A stretch of DNA of 64,000 nucleotides from Diplonema japonicum (GCA_964019335.1 OZ025675.1:124001-188000); one strand, 5' to 3'. Counted from the first letter of the stretch, positions 1 through 10,325 are shown. Numbers and translations are program-made. Notes: generated by a model not told the origin, from the letters alone.

Positions 1-587
1 CCCGCCCGACATGCAAATCTTCTTTTTGGTTCAAAAGATATATACGCCGCCTGGCGTACGAGCAACCTGATTGAGAATTCTTAAAAAATTCTTCGCTGCC
101 CGTTCAGCAAACCCCATAAATAAAAGGGAAGAGTTCTTTTAAGGTAGACGTATATCGGTTATAGGCCGTCAACGTGCAGCCATGAATAAACAATGACAAA
201 TAGGTTGGCGATACCACAGACTAAATAAAGGGAGCCAAAACCCCGGATAACTAATTATGGATACATTTTTCTTTTTTGTTCTTTTTTTTCTTCTTTCTTG
301 TTAAAGGAACGACGAGAGCTTTCCTACGTGTCTGCCATTTCTTACTTTTTTTTCTGTTTTTTTTTTTCGTTCATATGAGCTCGTCCGGAAAAGAAAAGAA
401 AAAAAGAAAAAAAAAGTCCATACTCCAAAATCTTCTTGTTGCACTCGCCGTTCTTTGGCAGACAGGGGGGCGTCTCCTTGGCTAAAAGCCTCTGACCAAC
501 AGAAACTAAGAAAAAGAAAAGAAAATGCGAAAATCTGTTTGAACCGCATTACTTGGATAGCAACTACAGTACATCAGTTTTGTAAGA

Positions 588-1170
588 GGGGGGGGCTATG
601 CTGGCATGGAAACGCGTTTCCATGCATTTTTTGAAAAAAAGGGAAACGGATACGGAAACGGAAACGTTAAGGAAGCCGTTTCCATAAGAATTTTGAAAAG
701 TATGGAAACGGAAACGGCTTTTGCCATTTTTCAGTTTTTCGCTAAGCCCTTAAAAAACTCTAACCACCCCAAAAGTGCCCACAAATCGTTCAAACCCCCG
801 TTTCCCCATCTGGGGCCCCCATTTGGTACAAATCAAGTGTAATCCTCTATAACGTTATAAAGGGATTAATAGGATTACACTAGATTTGGAACCAAACGGG
901 GCCCCAGAAATTAGAACATAATCATGGGCACTTTTGGGGTGGTTAGAGTCTTTTTAAGGGCTCAAAAAGCCCTTTAGCGAAAAATGGCAAAAAATGACCC
1001 CTTAAGACCCCCCCCCCCCCCCCCCCCCCCCAGGGCTATGTTGGCAAGAAACGGGAAACGTTTCCGTATCCGTTTCCTTATTTTTCAGATACTTAAAAGG
1101 AAACGCGTTTCCTTCTTAGAGGAAACCTGTTCCCTTCTTAAGGAAACGTTTCCGCTTATTTTCAAAAAAA
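588..1170. repeat. Foldback element with GGAAAC subrepeats (copy 1)
   Basis: The left arm opens with a G run followed by GGGCTATGCTGGCA and alternating GGAAAC/GTTTCC hexamers. A second arm starts at about 1032 with nearly the same 14-mer after a 24-base C run (1008-1031). The inner arms (about 740-800 and 895-965) are inverted copies sharing a tract that contains CCCCAAAAGTGCCCA. The centre (about 837-882) is a smaller hairpin with arms AGTGTAATCCT and AGGATTACACT. A better preserved relative lies at 55115-55645. Compared with it, the right arm here lacks the last 35 bases before the terminal G run. The small reading frames inside it are repeat-derived. Confidence 0.8.
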
Positions 1171-2290
1171 AGGGGGGGGTCCGGCACGTACAAACAACGG
1201 CCAGTTCCTCTTTTTATGATCCTGGGCACTTCTGGGCCGAAAACCATGGGGGAAGGGGGGGGGGGGGGAAGAAAACCTTTGTACCAAGCAAAAAAAAAGT
1301 TAAAACCCTAGCGCGTTGTAAAGAGGAACCGGACTGTTGTTTGTACATGCCGGTTAAAAGCTTTTAACCCATAAAGGACAGGAGCTGAATATTCAGCTAA
1401 AGAAAAACTTTTAAATTCTGCTAAGGCATTTTTAGTGCTCTGCATGCCCACTCTTTAAAGAGGGGCCTTATTGCGCGACTTTTTTTATACTGAATGCTAT
1501 ATCGCCCGTAAATTTTTGCATCCAAACTGCAAGGGGAGAAAAAAAATAGTGGCACAGACATTGTTTTTTTACACCCCATAAGGAGTAGTGCCGAAAGCAC
1601 TTCTGAAGAAGGGCCAGTGTCACCGGATGATGGGGATATCCCGGATATGGAATGGGATGACAAAATCGAGAAGGTGGGGAGGAACATATTTCGCAAGGTG
1701 CCAGGTCCAAGTGTACCAGTAGTGGTTCTCAACGGGCTGGAGGTTTTTCCTTTGTTTTTGATAGGGTGGCCCTCCAGCAAGGGGCTTGTCCTGTACTTTG
1801 AGTTGTTTTTCACTCCTGCGGCTCTAAAAGGCTATCGTGGGGTGGGCAGCAAGCCATTCGAGTGGTATAGAGGCCTTTGGATACTTACAGGGCTCATAAT
1901 CAAGACAGATATCAAGGTCTACTGGGCATAGGATGAACTCACAGATACCCCATATTCACAATATTTCAGAACGGTAATGGAAAGAAACAGGCTCCTAAAA
2001 ATAATGCGCTAAATGCGGTTTGGGTTGCCCCCTGGTGGAGGAGAAGGAGACAGAATGGCTAACGGGCGCAATCTTATAAATCTTGTGGTTCCTTCTTGGT
2101 CATCCCTGCTGTGGATGAACCATCATACGCTGTAGAAGCCGTGTCGGGTTCATTGTTTATGAGCCGAAGAAGAGGAAGCGTTATGGGTTCAAAATGCAAA
2201 TCAGACACCGGTTACACTCTAAACATGATTGTTTGTACCGGCGCGGGCACCCGGGGGAAAGAGGCAGAGCTGCTCACCGAATATCAGCAC
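1171..2290. other. Intergenic, no supported gene
   Basis: Mixed-composition DNA with short open frames on both strands that overlap one another and match nothing I recognise. A short hairpin at about 1326-1355 has the arms ACCGG and CCGGT around a TTTGTACAT-type loop. It belongs to the dispersed hairpin repeat also seen at 28966, 31873, 41106, 53390 and 53741. Confidence 0.5.
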
Positions 2291-2530
2291 CAGAATTACT
2301 GGATTGTCTTTGACAACTGCTTTCGCTTGTCCCATTGTTGATACGGATTTACAATGCGGATTTCCACTGCATGGGGACCATCAGGAAAACCCGGAAATTG
2401 CTCCCAGAATACCCATTCAGTGTCAGCAAGTGTGTGGCAAAGAAATCTTGTCAAACAACATCATCGCAAAAGGGTGGCACCCACATCAAGTGTTCCCCGC
2501 CGGAGCCGAAGATACCTACCCCTCAGGTTC
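2290..2530 (+). repeat. Dispersed coding-like repeat, inverted copy at 40440-40620
   Basis: About 240 bases match the reverse complement of 40440-40620 with small indels, for example CCCAGAATACCCATTCAGTG here and its complement near 40480. The shared reading frame gives peptides such as TTAFACPI and ENPEIAPRIPIQCQ in both copies, so it may descend from a coding sequence. I do not recognise the protein. The open frame here spans 2229-2657, but its flanks are not conserved. Confidence 0.6.
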
Positions 2531-2750
2531 ACCTTCACGTACCAAGGGTGCACCTTCAATGTGTCCTGAAAAGATGCAAAAGGCACGGAATGGACTGTGC
2601 AACAAATTAGAGAAAAAACGCATCCAGCCATGTTCTCGTGCAGAGATTGCAACGTAGCAATGTGCCCTGTGCCCTGTTTCGAATTTTTTCACATTAACGA
2701 CACCATAAAAAACCACCTGAGAACCTCTTGAAAACTACTTGAAATAGAAA

Positions 2751-3127
2751 TACTGTAAAACGAAAAACTCCCGGACGGAAAAATGTCCGAGTTTTTTTGG
2801 CGTCCGGGAATTTTTCCGTCCGGGAGTTTTTCCGTCCGGGAATTTTTTTTAGGTAAGGCCGTCAGGGGGCCTGGTACCTACATACTGGCCTGGGCTGCAA
2901 ACGGCAACCGCGCGAAGAAACCCCCAGGGTTCCCTTTCTGCATCTTTGTCCTCCCTTGCTGCCCCTGAGGCAATCAGCTTGTCGAGCCTTCGTGTGGCCT
3001 ACTACCTTTCTTAATAGATGCTTCTTCCCAGAAAAACTCCCGGACGGAAAAATGCCCGGGTTTTTTTGGTGTCCGGGAGTTTTTCTGTCCGAGAATTTTT
3101 CCGTCCGACATTATTCGTTTTACAGTA
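2751..3127. mobile_element. Short TIR element, TACTGTAAAACGAA ends
   Basis: The element is bounded by TACTGTAAAACGAA (2751) and its exact inverse TTCGTTTTACAGTA (3114-3127). Each end continues inward into several CCGTCCGGGA / TCCCGGACGG units separated by short T or A runs. It is 377 bp long and has no coding capacity, so it behaves like a MITE or foldback element. A longer relative with ends TACTGTAAAAC/GTTTTACAGTA is at 50833-52033. Confidence 0.8.
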
Positions 3128-3352
3128 CGTTTAAATTGGACAAGTCGCATATCTGCGGCTTCGCGCTCCAGAAATGGGGTAGTGAAAAGGTACACACCCT
3201 CTAACTCCACCCTCGCCATTTTATTTTGGTATTTGAACGAAAAGTTCACAATCGACTTTTTAGACGAAAAATAGCGGTCCTTTATGGGTTAAAAAAAAAG
3301 AACTCGATCCATTCTTGTGCTACCGTGGACTGGGGATCCTACACACGCTGGC

Positions 3353-3415
3353 CGAGGAACCGCCGTTCGGGTAAAACCTGGAAAAAAGTTTGTAAAACCC
3401 GAAACATGTTTTGCC
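3353..3415. repeat. Dispersed repeat GGTAAAACCTGG...AAACCCGAAAC
   Basis: A 60-base unit with GGTAAAACCTGG, then GTAAAACCCGAAACATG, then GCCAACG. Better copies with the same order are at 11413-11505 and 53886-53975, and a diverged one lies near 61206-61265. All read in the same orientation. Origin unknown; it is usually found near LINE 3' ends. Confidence 0.6.
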
Positions 3416-3636
3416 AACGAAAAAGCTTTTCAGTGTCAAGAGTGACACATTTGCGTGTGATAAGGGTGGCTCATGCAACCCGCTCGATTTTACTTCAATC
3501 AGTACACATGTACCAAAAATAGGAAGAAGAATCAGGAAAGAAAATGTTGTGGTAGAAAATAGTACCCACACTCCTACCGGCTGAAACAACTGGGTGCTGA
3601 AGGAAGTAAAACTGAGAGGAGTTAAAATAGTAAAAA

Positions 3637-3800
3637 TATATGAGGTCTTTGTGAGACGCCCCTTGTTCTCATCCACTACCTGTATCTGTTCCATTTATCA
3701 TCAGGCTCCCGCTCGTGCTTCTTCAGCTCCACTCAGGTGGCGCATGAGTGTTTCCTTCCGTTATTTGTTCCCATGAGGTGGGTTGTACGTTTCTAGCATC
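3637..3800 (-). mobile_element. LINE 3'-end relic
   Basis: Contains the LINE 3' hairpin read on the minus strand, here with a small deletion (plus strand TATATGAGGTCTTTGTGAG, then ACGCCCCTTGTTCTCAT). It is followed by DNA corresponding to the end of the LINE ORF. The full-length version of this 3' end is at 56506-56600. Confidence 0.6.
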
Positions 3801-4214
3801 TCTTGTCCTGGAGAAGCCGTCTCGTTTTGCCACCAAAAAGGAAGAAGAAAAAAACCGCTGTTGAAGAGGAATAGATGCAGGTAGAGGATGAGAAAAAGGA
3901 AAATAAAAGTAAATTAGAGTATCAGCAATCAGGTGACTAGAGGCCACAAGGCAAGAAAAGCAAAAGAGCATAAGAAATACAGTTTCTGGGGGGGGGTACG
4001 ACATTCAATTTCTTTTCTTGTTAACATTGTTCTTGTTGGGGAAAAAAAAAAAAGAAACAAGGCAACAATGTTGGGGAGGGGAAGGGAGAAACAGAATACA
4101 CGGGAAATATGCGACAGGAACAGATTTCTCGCTGGTATTTCTTTTTTTTTTTTCTTCTTCTTTCTAAGTGAATGACACTATTTTCCTTCTAAAAATATGG
4201 GGAGGGAACAGAAT

Positions 4215-7109
4215 TCATAAAACATCTTTTTCTTCTCTGCTAGGCCGCAGCATTGCGCGGGATTGCGCGCGAAGCTCAGGATACTCTGATATGGTGGAGT
4301 CGAAGGCCCGTACCTTCACCTCATACACATTCAGCCCCAAACCTGTCACAGCAGCCTCCGCATGAAGCTCGAACCGAACACCGTCCATCGCACACAGCTC
4401 CTCAGCCACGCTTCCATACAGGCAGAACACATCATCCTTCACTCCCAATGAGCACAGCGACCCTGCCACATCCACACACCTACCTAAGACTGTCACGAAC
4501 CTCTGCACTCTCCCCCCGACTGTCCCATGCTTCACCTCACTGTTCGACAGCCCGATGTGAAGCTGAACATTTGATTCAGTCACCCTTTGGAGGGTGACGA
4601 CAAAGGAGAGGGAGTTCTCGATGTGTGTGGGGCAGGGACGGGAGGTGTTCCACCCAACAGCAACCCTGCTGCCCTGAACAGATGTAATCAAACCGTGTGA
4701 CCTCTCAGTGCACATCATCACCTTCGCAAGTGTGTCGTTCACAACGAGTGAAGTCTCCGCAGCATTGCACTCATCGGGAAGCCTTATGTCCAGCAGGCCC
4801 ACGCTTGCTGAGGATGACGACAGCACAGGGATTTCATGTGTGCCGCGCTGTGTGGCATCAGAGGGCCTCCTGGACGGATGGGAAAGATGCCTGTCCTCCC
4901 TGCTGAGGAGGAGCTGTGATTCGATGTAAGGTGCCCTGAACGAGAGATTCTCAGGAAGCAAGATTAAGGGATGCAAAGGGTCGGTCACACCCTTCAACTT
5001 CACCTCACCCATCGGTATCACAACAATGCCGGAACCATCATTTACATGCCTCATGACCTCCTCAGTGACAGCAACAGCACCCCCAACACAGGCCCCTTCC
5101 ATCCGAGCCGCCTTGTTCACAGTGTTCCCGAAGTAGTCGTACCTGCCTGTCAAGGTGTTCAGCTGCACATCAACCTCACCAAAGTGAACACCAATCCGAA
5201 CACGAAGCCCACACCAAGGACCGTTCCTGTCCCAAATGCAATGTTCAAGGAGGAGAAGCTCCTGTGGCCACGCTCCCTCCAGAAGCCTTTCCTGAACAGA
5301 CAGGGAAAAAGAGACAGCATCAGAAGGGTCCTCAAAGGCCACCATGAAGGAGTCCCCAATGGTCTTCACCTCGTACCCGTTGTGCTCAGAAAGACACTCC
5401 CGCATCACATTGTTGTGAACCTTTAGACCCTCCCTCATCCCCTCAGGGCAGGCCTCCCATGTTGCCGTCGATCCTTGGATGTCGGTGAAGACAAGGGCCG
5501 CTGTCTTTGTCATGAGACCAGGTACCTCAACCTGTCCTCCTACTTCCTCCTGAAATTCGCTGCTGATCTCTTTGTTCATCAACAAGGCACTTGGAAGGAA
5601 GGCCTTGTACTCCCTCAGACCCTTGATCGCCATGAGTAACCCATCAGTGACACGGGCCACCTCCTTCAGCATCACAGGTTTGTACATCGACTTCATGTGC
5701 GCCTCAGCCCTGTCGAGATCCATCGTCTCCAGATATTGATTCCCAACAACAAGTCTCCCTAGCGGACGGGAGATCAAAGTCACCTCCAACACAGCAATGA
5801 TAAGGTCGACCACGAAGATCACAACAGAGGCGATGATGAGCCGCACCAGTGCCGCGTACACCTTGTCGTTCACAGAGGACACAGTGCGCATCCAGAGAAG
5901 CTCGTACCTGATGACGCTTCCAATTGTGTCGTAGACACTAGTGAGTCGCAAAAAGTACTCCCCGCCGTCCAGCGATGTGTCAACGAAGTAGTCCTTCTTG
6001 TACAATGGGGTGGTCTTGTTCACATCAGAAGCAGCGAAGTACTCCCCGTACCGGATGTGAGTACGCATGTTTGTGGAGGAAAGATCTGCGGTGAAGAAGG
6101 TCCCTCGGGGTCGGACCTTGGAAGCATTCACAGCACTGGACACAGTGGGGCCAAGTTCATTGGGGTGCAGGAGACAATGTTCGCTTTTGGCATCCTCACA
6201 GTTGAAGCATGTCAATAAACACTCAAACTTGATGGCAGCGCCATCATGAATGGTGTGTGCGAAGACGTGATCCGCAGAGGAGTCCAGTACCACCAGCTCG
6301 GTATTTGCTGTTGAAAACTCACGAATGACGGCTATCCAGGGGCGGTACGTGAACCAGTTAACGAGGACGATCTCATACTGGGTGTCACCAGGAGCCCTGG
6401 GGAGGGAGTACCTGAGTTGATACTCTACATACGCATAGGGGGTCCCATCAACCGCATTCCAGAGGTAGGTCGGGGTCCACGTCCCAGTTCTTGGGATAGA
6501 CATCAAATGTTCGGTCACCCAATGTCTGGGGTCCTCTGACCACGAAGCGGAATACACCTCTGGTTCAGGTGTACCCGTCTCGTTGCCAATGGCTGTGGAG
6601 GTCCGCGTCCAGATTACTTGGAGGGTGCTGGAGTTGAGCTTCCCAACGGTCTGAGATCCAAGCCAGTACTTGGCTTCGGAACCGTTGACCTCAAGGACAG
6701 GGTCGTACCAGACGTACTGCCGACCGTAGCCGTCAATGTCCTCCCAAGGGGGGGACCCAAGCTTCGCTATGTGGTACCCTCCTCCGTAGTGGTACTCTGT
6801 CGACCGAAGAGCTGCAAACTTGTGTGCACTATAGGTACGTCTGATGTATTCAAGTCCCAACGAGAGGTTCATCACGTCGCCCCTGCTGAAGAGGAGGAGA
6901 TCTTCAAATGTAGTCTCTACCACGTTGTCTAACATCCCTGCAAGCCGAAGCTTTGCGCTTTTGGACACTGCCGCACTCGTGTCGTCCACAGCAGAGCGAA
7001 GGACCGAGATACTCTCCGCGTACAGTAGATACCCTGCCAGGAGGGAGATGAAGGTGGACACAATCGTTGAGACGAAGATGATCAGCTTCGATGGGACGTG
7101 GAGCGGCAT
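4215..7109 (-). CDS. Receptor-type class III adenylate cyclase (964 aa)
   Basis: Predicted plasma-membrane receptor making cAMP. Residues 9-30 form a membrane segment. Residues 31-418 are an extracellular region with Cys pairs, N-glycosylation sequons and a Cache-like pattern (VWYDPV, PYAYVEY, ELVVLDSSAD). Residues 420-446 are a second membrane segment, and about 447-512 a HAMP-like linker ending in LREYKAFLP. The cyclase domain (about 535-715) keeps both metal aspartates (D543 in FTDIQGST, D586 in KTIGDSFM), the adenine-selecting K582 and D658 (RYDYFG), and the N665/R669 transition-state pair (NTVNKAAR). Residues about 770-950 form a degenerate second cyclase-like domain. The start is fixed by paralogues that all begin MP(L/V)HVPSK. 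The ATG directly abuts a 17-base G run on the coding strand. The six-span cyclase 12301-14487 shares its catalytic-domain DNA almost identically. Function is predicted from motifs only. Confidence 0.93.
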   Translation of the reverse strand: MPLHVPSKLIIFVSTIVSTFISLLAGYLLYAESISVLRSAVDDTSAAVSKSAKLRLAGMLDNVVETTFEDLLLFSRGDVMNLSLGLEYIRRTYSAHKFAALRSTEYHYGGGYHIAKLGSPPWEDIDGYGRQYVWYDPVLEVNGSEAKYWLGSQTVGKLNSSTLQVIWTRTSTAIGNETGTPEPEVYSASWSEDPRHWVTEHLMSIPRTGTWTPTYLWNAVDGTPYAYVEYQLRYSLPRAPGDTQYEIVLVNWFTYRPWIAVIREFSTANTELVVLDSSADHVFAHTIHDGAAIKFECLLTCFNCEDAKSEHCLLHPNELGPTVSSAVNASKVRPRGTFFTADLSSTNMRTHIRYGEYFAASDVNKTTPLYKKDYFVDTSLDGGEYFLRLTSVYDTIGSVIRYELLWMRTVSSVNDKVYAALVRLIIASVVIFVVDLIIAVLEVTLISRPLGRLVVGNQYLETMDLDRAEAHMKSMYKPVMLKEVARVTDGLLMAIKGLREYKAFLPSALLMNKEISSEFQEEVGGQVEVPGLMTKTAALVFTDIQGSTATWEACPEGMREGLKVHNNVMRECLSEHNGYEVKTIGDSFMVAFEDPSDAVSFSLSVQERLLEGAWPQELLLLEHCIWDRNGPWCGLRVRIGVHFGEVDVQLNTLTGRYDYFGNTVNKAARMEGACVGGAVAVTEEVMRHVNDGSGIVVIPMGEVKLKGVTDPLHPLILLPENLSFRAPYIESQLLLSREDRHLSHPSRRPSDATQRGTHEIPVLSSSSASVGLLDIRLPDECNAAETSLVVNDTLAKVMMCTERSHGLITSVQGSRVAVGWNTSRPCPTHIENSLSFVVTLQRVTESNVQLHIGLSNSEVKHGTVGGRVQRFVTVLGRCVDVAGSLCSLGVKDDVFCLYGSVAEELCAMDGVRFELHAEAAVTGLGLNVYEVKVRAFDSTISEYPELRAQSRAMLRPSREEKDVL

Positions 7110-7126
7110 CCCCCCCCCCCCCCCCC
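7110..7126 (-). repeat. 17-base G tract touching the start codon
   Basis: Coding-strand poly(G) immediately 5' of the ATG of the cyclase gene. Homopolymer tracts of this size vary easily in length. It would sit at the end of the 5' untranslated leader. Confidence 0.7.
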
Positions 7127-7995
7127 TTCCCTTGATATATGCTTTTGAATAAGGTAATCAATACATAAAAGGTCATGGATGGGAACGTTTTGAGTGCATC
7201 GCACACCAAAAGGGCAATAAAGTAGAACAATTATTGCTCCTGTAGAAAGGTGGGAGAAGAAATGTGTAAAAAAGAAAGGGGGAGGTTGACAATACAGAAT
7301 CCAAGGGCTGTTCTTCTTTCGGTACCCTCCAGGTCTTTGCAGGCTTCTGTAAGCCCACACCTTTCCCCTTAATAAACTGTTTTCTTTCTTTTTTCTTTTT
7401 TTAAAATAGAGGAAACTGAACAAAAGAAACTCAACAAAGTACTGAGTGACCCCTCATATTTCTAAACTGACTCTGCTACTCCCATGGTAGGGCATGCAAC
7501 CATAGGGAGCAGGATCGAGGCACGTAAGAAAAAAGAATCACAAATGGGAGAGAAAAAAAAAAAGGTGTGTCAAGATTATCAGGACGTAGCTTGGACAAGC
7601 AGGGCAACTTATACGCTGGAAACGTTCCCTTTCCTCTCAAAAGGCTTGTTATAGAGACCCTAGGAGCTTGTAACAATTCATTTTAGTATTGCTGTTCTCC
7701 ATAGGGTGGGGTGTTTGTAGGCAAACCAAAGATTTGTTTCCCACACCGCTGCCTGACCCTGCCTAAGGTCATCACGTTCATCCCTAAAGAGAATAGTGAG
7801 GGGTTAGTATCTTTTGGTCCTGCAGAAAACAGCATATTGCCACGCTATTCAAACGCATACCTCTAGAATAATAATGGGAAAAGCGTTCAAAAAAATCAAA
7901 AAAAAAAAGAATCTTAAAAAAGAAATGTAGCTATTTATTCATTAGTGAATTTTATGTCACTGAAAAAAAAGAAAAAAAACCCCATTTCTTTTAGG
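7127..7995. other. Spacer between cyclase and VWA genes
   Basis: No supported gene. On the coding (minus) strand there are pyrimidine-rich tracts, one of which (about 7233-7285) is followed by CTACAG. That could be a splice acceptor for the cyclase gene, giving a leader of about 130 bases. Confidence 0.45.
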
Positions 7996-9795
7996 TCACA
8001 CCCACCCTGGCACTGAATGGGGTTGCGGGGGTGCCGAAGGCACCGGAGGTGCCTGTGCGGGCACCCACGGAGTGGGTTGGGGCACCGACGGAGTGGGTTC
8101 GGGCACCCACGGAGTGGCTGCCAGTTCCATCGGTCCCTCATTGTACGAAGCCCTCCTCTCTTTCTCTCTCCTCTTTTCTCCTCTTCTCTTCATTACAAAA
8201 TACCCACCGACTGCAGCAAGTATCAGAACGACTATCACAATTGGAATCACCACTTTTGGTGCCGACCCTCCTGTCTCCCCGCATGAGACCACATCATCAT
8301 AGCTCTTACTAGACTCTGATGAATCTGAAGGAAGCCCAGTGGACGGGTTGAGGTTCTGGCACATCGCGTCTGAAAACGAGAAACCAAAAGACCCGCACTC
8401 CTGCTTGAGTTCTCCAGCGCACTGCGACAGCGGTACAGCAGGGGCAGGGCATTCTTGGCCGACCTTCTTCCGCAAGATCTGCAAGTCACACTGCGACAAT
8501 GATGCAGATGGGCACACCTTGGACCTCGATATAAGTTCGGATGTAACCTGCTGGTACCCTGCGAGAACTGTCAGATCCTCCAGTACCACGTCTATCCCCG
8601 CCACTCCAATGAGAAAAGGTACCGATCCAGACCGGTCGTACGCTCCTATGGCGACAGTAACGAGGGATCCAAGCCCGAAGGCGTCTTCATATACTGTAGT
8701 CCAGCGGGGGCGGGTATCGTGCACACCAGCAGCAAGGTACAGATAATAATTCGTCATATATGTGAGGGGATCGTCCCCATCTGGGATGGCAGCCCACACC
8801 CCTTCATTGTCGCACGACATTTGTTGCGGGACGACGTGGTCAGCGTCTGTCCCCATGGAGTAGGTGAAGATCTTCACGCTTCCGAATATGGGTTTGACCT
8901 CTGCCTGCATGGCCGCGATGCCTTGTAGGATGTTGGAGTCCGTGGCGGCACCGTCCGTTAGAAACAGGATCGAGTGGGAGCACTTCGATGTCAGTTCATT
9001 GGAATGCCCGGACTTGAAGAGGTCGAAGGCTGCGCGAAGACCCTTCAAGAAGTACGTCGCACCAGCGGCAACGATTGTACCCAGCTCGTCTTGGAGCTTC
9101 TTGACGTTCTCCGCTGTTGCTTGAAGAGGGCTACCGGTGTTGACCAACGGCACAGCTTCGTTCGAGAAGACCACGATGCCCACATAATCGTTCAGGGTTA
9201 GTGTGTTGAGGACCTCGTGTGCAGCATTAACGACAGCCTGCAATCGCGACATAGATCCACGGGCACTGTTGTGGGGCCTCGACATAGAGCCAGATACATC
9301 AAGTACCAAGATGATGTCCTTTGGCCCCGAAGCGGCAGTGACGTACCAAGGACGGATCCGGGGGTCGTAGTCAGAGCACTTTCCATTGTCGCGTTCCTGC
9401 GGTATTCCTGGGAACATTCTCAGTGTCCCCGTCCAATGCGAGACGTACTGATAGGCTGTGATGCCGTAGGTGTTCTTGTTTGATTTGAAAGTTGATTCGA
9501 TCTCTTTTGACGAGCAAATGTCGGCCCTTAGCTCTGCGCTGTCGAAGTCGGAGCCTGCAGGGAGCCGCACCACGCTCGACTCAGTACCGCGAATCTTGCC
9601 TTCGGTGCACTCGAAACCATTTGCGGAATCAAACCTTGTCCCGCAAGCAGGGACCGAACAAGGACACTTCCCAACACCGCACCGCGATGAGTAAAGCGCT
9701 TCGTGGTGCGCAGCAAGCTTCTTGAGAGCCGTTTCTTTCTTCGTCACGAGGTCTTCTAAGGCACCACCGAGGCACAGCATTAGTATTAAGATCAT
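7996..9795 (-). CDS. VWA-domain type I membrane protein, alpha2-delta-like N-half (599 aa)
   Basis: Starts with a short hydrophobic signal (MILILMLCLGG). A Cys-rich region with a VWA-N-like segment follows, ending YDPRIRPWYVTAASGPKD, which closely resembles the stretch preceding the VWA domain in animal calcium-channel alpha2-delta subunits. The VWA domain (about 160-345) has the metal-site motif DVSGSMS at 166-172. A Cache-like/Cys-rich region comes next, then a membrane segment at about 513-535, a basic stop-transfer patch (KRRGEKRREK) and a Pro-rich tail with repeated TPWVP/TPSVP units. It probably acts as a surface adhesion or ligand-binding protein; the ligand is unknown. The open frame continues upstream without an ATG, so I chose the ATG at 9795 because it begins the signal peptide. 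The leader just upstream is A-rich. Confidence 0.85.
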   Translation of the reverse strand: MILILMLCLGGALEDLVTKKETALKKLAAHHEALYSSRCGVGKCPCSVPACGTRFDSANGFECTEGKIRGTESSVVRLPAGSDFDSAELRADICSSKEIESTFKSNKNTYGITAYQYVSHWTGTLRMFPGIPQERDNGKCSDYDPRIRPWYVTAASGPKDIILVLDVSGSMSRPHNSARGSMSRLQAVVNAAHEVLNTLTLNDYVGIVVFSNEAVPLVNTGSPLQATAENVKKLQDELGTIVAAGATYFLKGLRAAFDLFKSGHSNELTSKCSHSILFLTDGAATDSNILQGIAAMQAEVKPIFGSVKIFTYSMGTDADHVVPQQMSCDNEGVWAAIPDGDDPLTYMTNYYLYLAAGVHDTRPRWTTVYEDAFGLGSLVTVAIGAYDRSGSVPFLIGVAGIDVVLEDLTVLAGYQQVTSELISRSKVCPSASLSQCDLQILRKKVGQECPAPAVPLSQCAGELKQECGSFGFSFSDAMCQNLNPSTGLPSDSSESSKSYDDVVSCGETGGSAPKVVIPIVIVVLILAAVGGYFVMKRRGEKRREKERRASYNEGPMELAATPWVPEPTPSVPQPTPWVPAQAPPVPSAPPQPHSVPGWV

Positions 9796-10285
9796 TATTT
9801 CTTTTTTTTTTTTTCCTTTAACCTTTGTAGAGATAGTCGGGGGGAGGGGGGCAATCTGAAAATGATAAAAATAAGAAATATATGAGTCGTCCGGCAAGCT
9901 CTTTCTTTTCTTCTTTTTCTTTTCGGGTTTGCCGTTAAAAGTACTAAAGCAGAAAACACATTGTGCCCTGTAGGTTGTCCGTCTGCACACAAAGTACCGG
10001 GCTACTTTTTTACTTAGAAACCCTTCAGACACTTTCAAGGCGAGCTCATATTAAAGGAGGACTGTAGGGGACTTAAAAAAAGTGTCTTAATTCCGCCTGA
10101 GGGAACTGGTCTCCCTTTGTACTACTAGTCGGCTAACAGCACAGTTTTCCATCTCACCGCGCCGCCGGTGAGAGTGCCACCATGGGTCATTACTCTAGGT
10201 TTTGAAATATTGGTACCTTGAAGTAAGCCAGCGACGTCCTTGACCCAGCGGTGTGGCAGTGTTTACTGCAGAGCCCTGAGGCTAG
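9796..10285. other. Spacer upstream of VWA gene
   Basis: No gene supported. Contains an A/T-rich leader, and at about 9970-10012 a segment (CTGCACACAAAGT then GGCTACTTTTTTACTTAGAAA) that also occurs inside the TIR element at 30817-31846 (about 31743-31788). It is therefore a fragment of that repeat family. Confidence 0.5.
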
Positions 10286-10325
10286 AGTGTTGCTGCATAG
10301 GGGTTAACCCCTATGCAGCAACACT
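10286..10325. repeat. 40-bp perfect palindrome
   Basis: AGTGTTGCTGCATAGGGGTT is followed directly by its exact reverse complement, with no spacer and no mismatch. The centre is GTTAAC at 10303-10308. No gene overlaps it. Confidence 0.95.

Noticed and set aside
984-1367. 127-codon frame with a poly-Pro stretch
   Set aside because: It is the C run and hexamer repeats of the foldback element.
2229-2657. 142-codon plus-strand open frame
   Set aside because: Only the part shared with 40440-40620 is conserved, and its ends are not. Treated as a repeat.
9796-10038. 81-codon upstream extension of the VWA gene
   Set aside because: No ATG at its start, Lys-rich low complexity, and it would bury the signal peptide.
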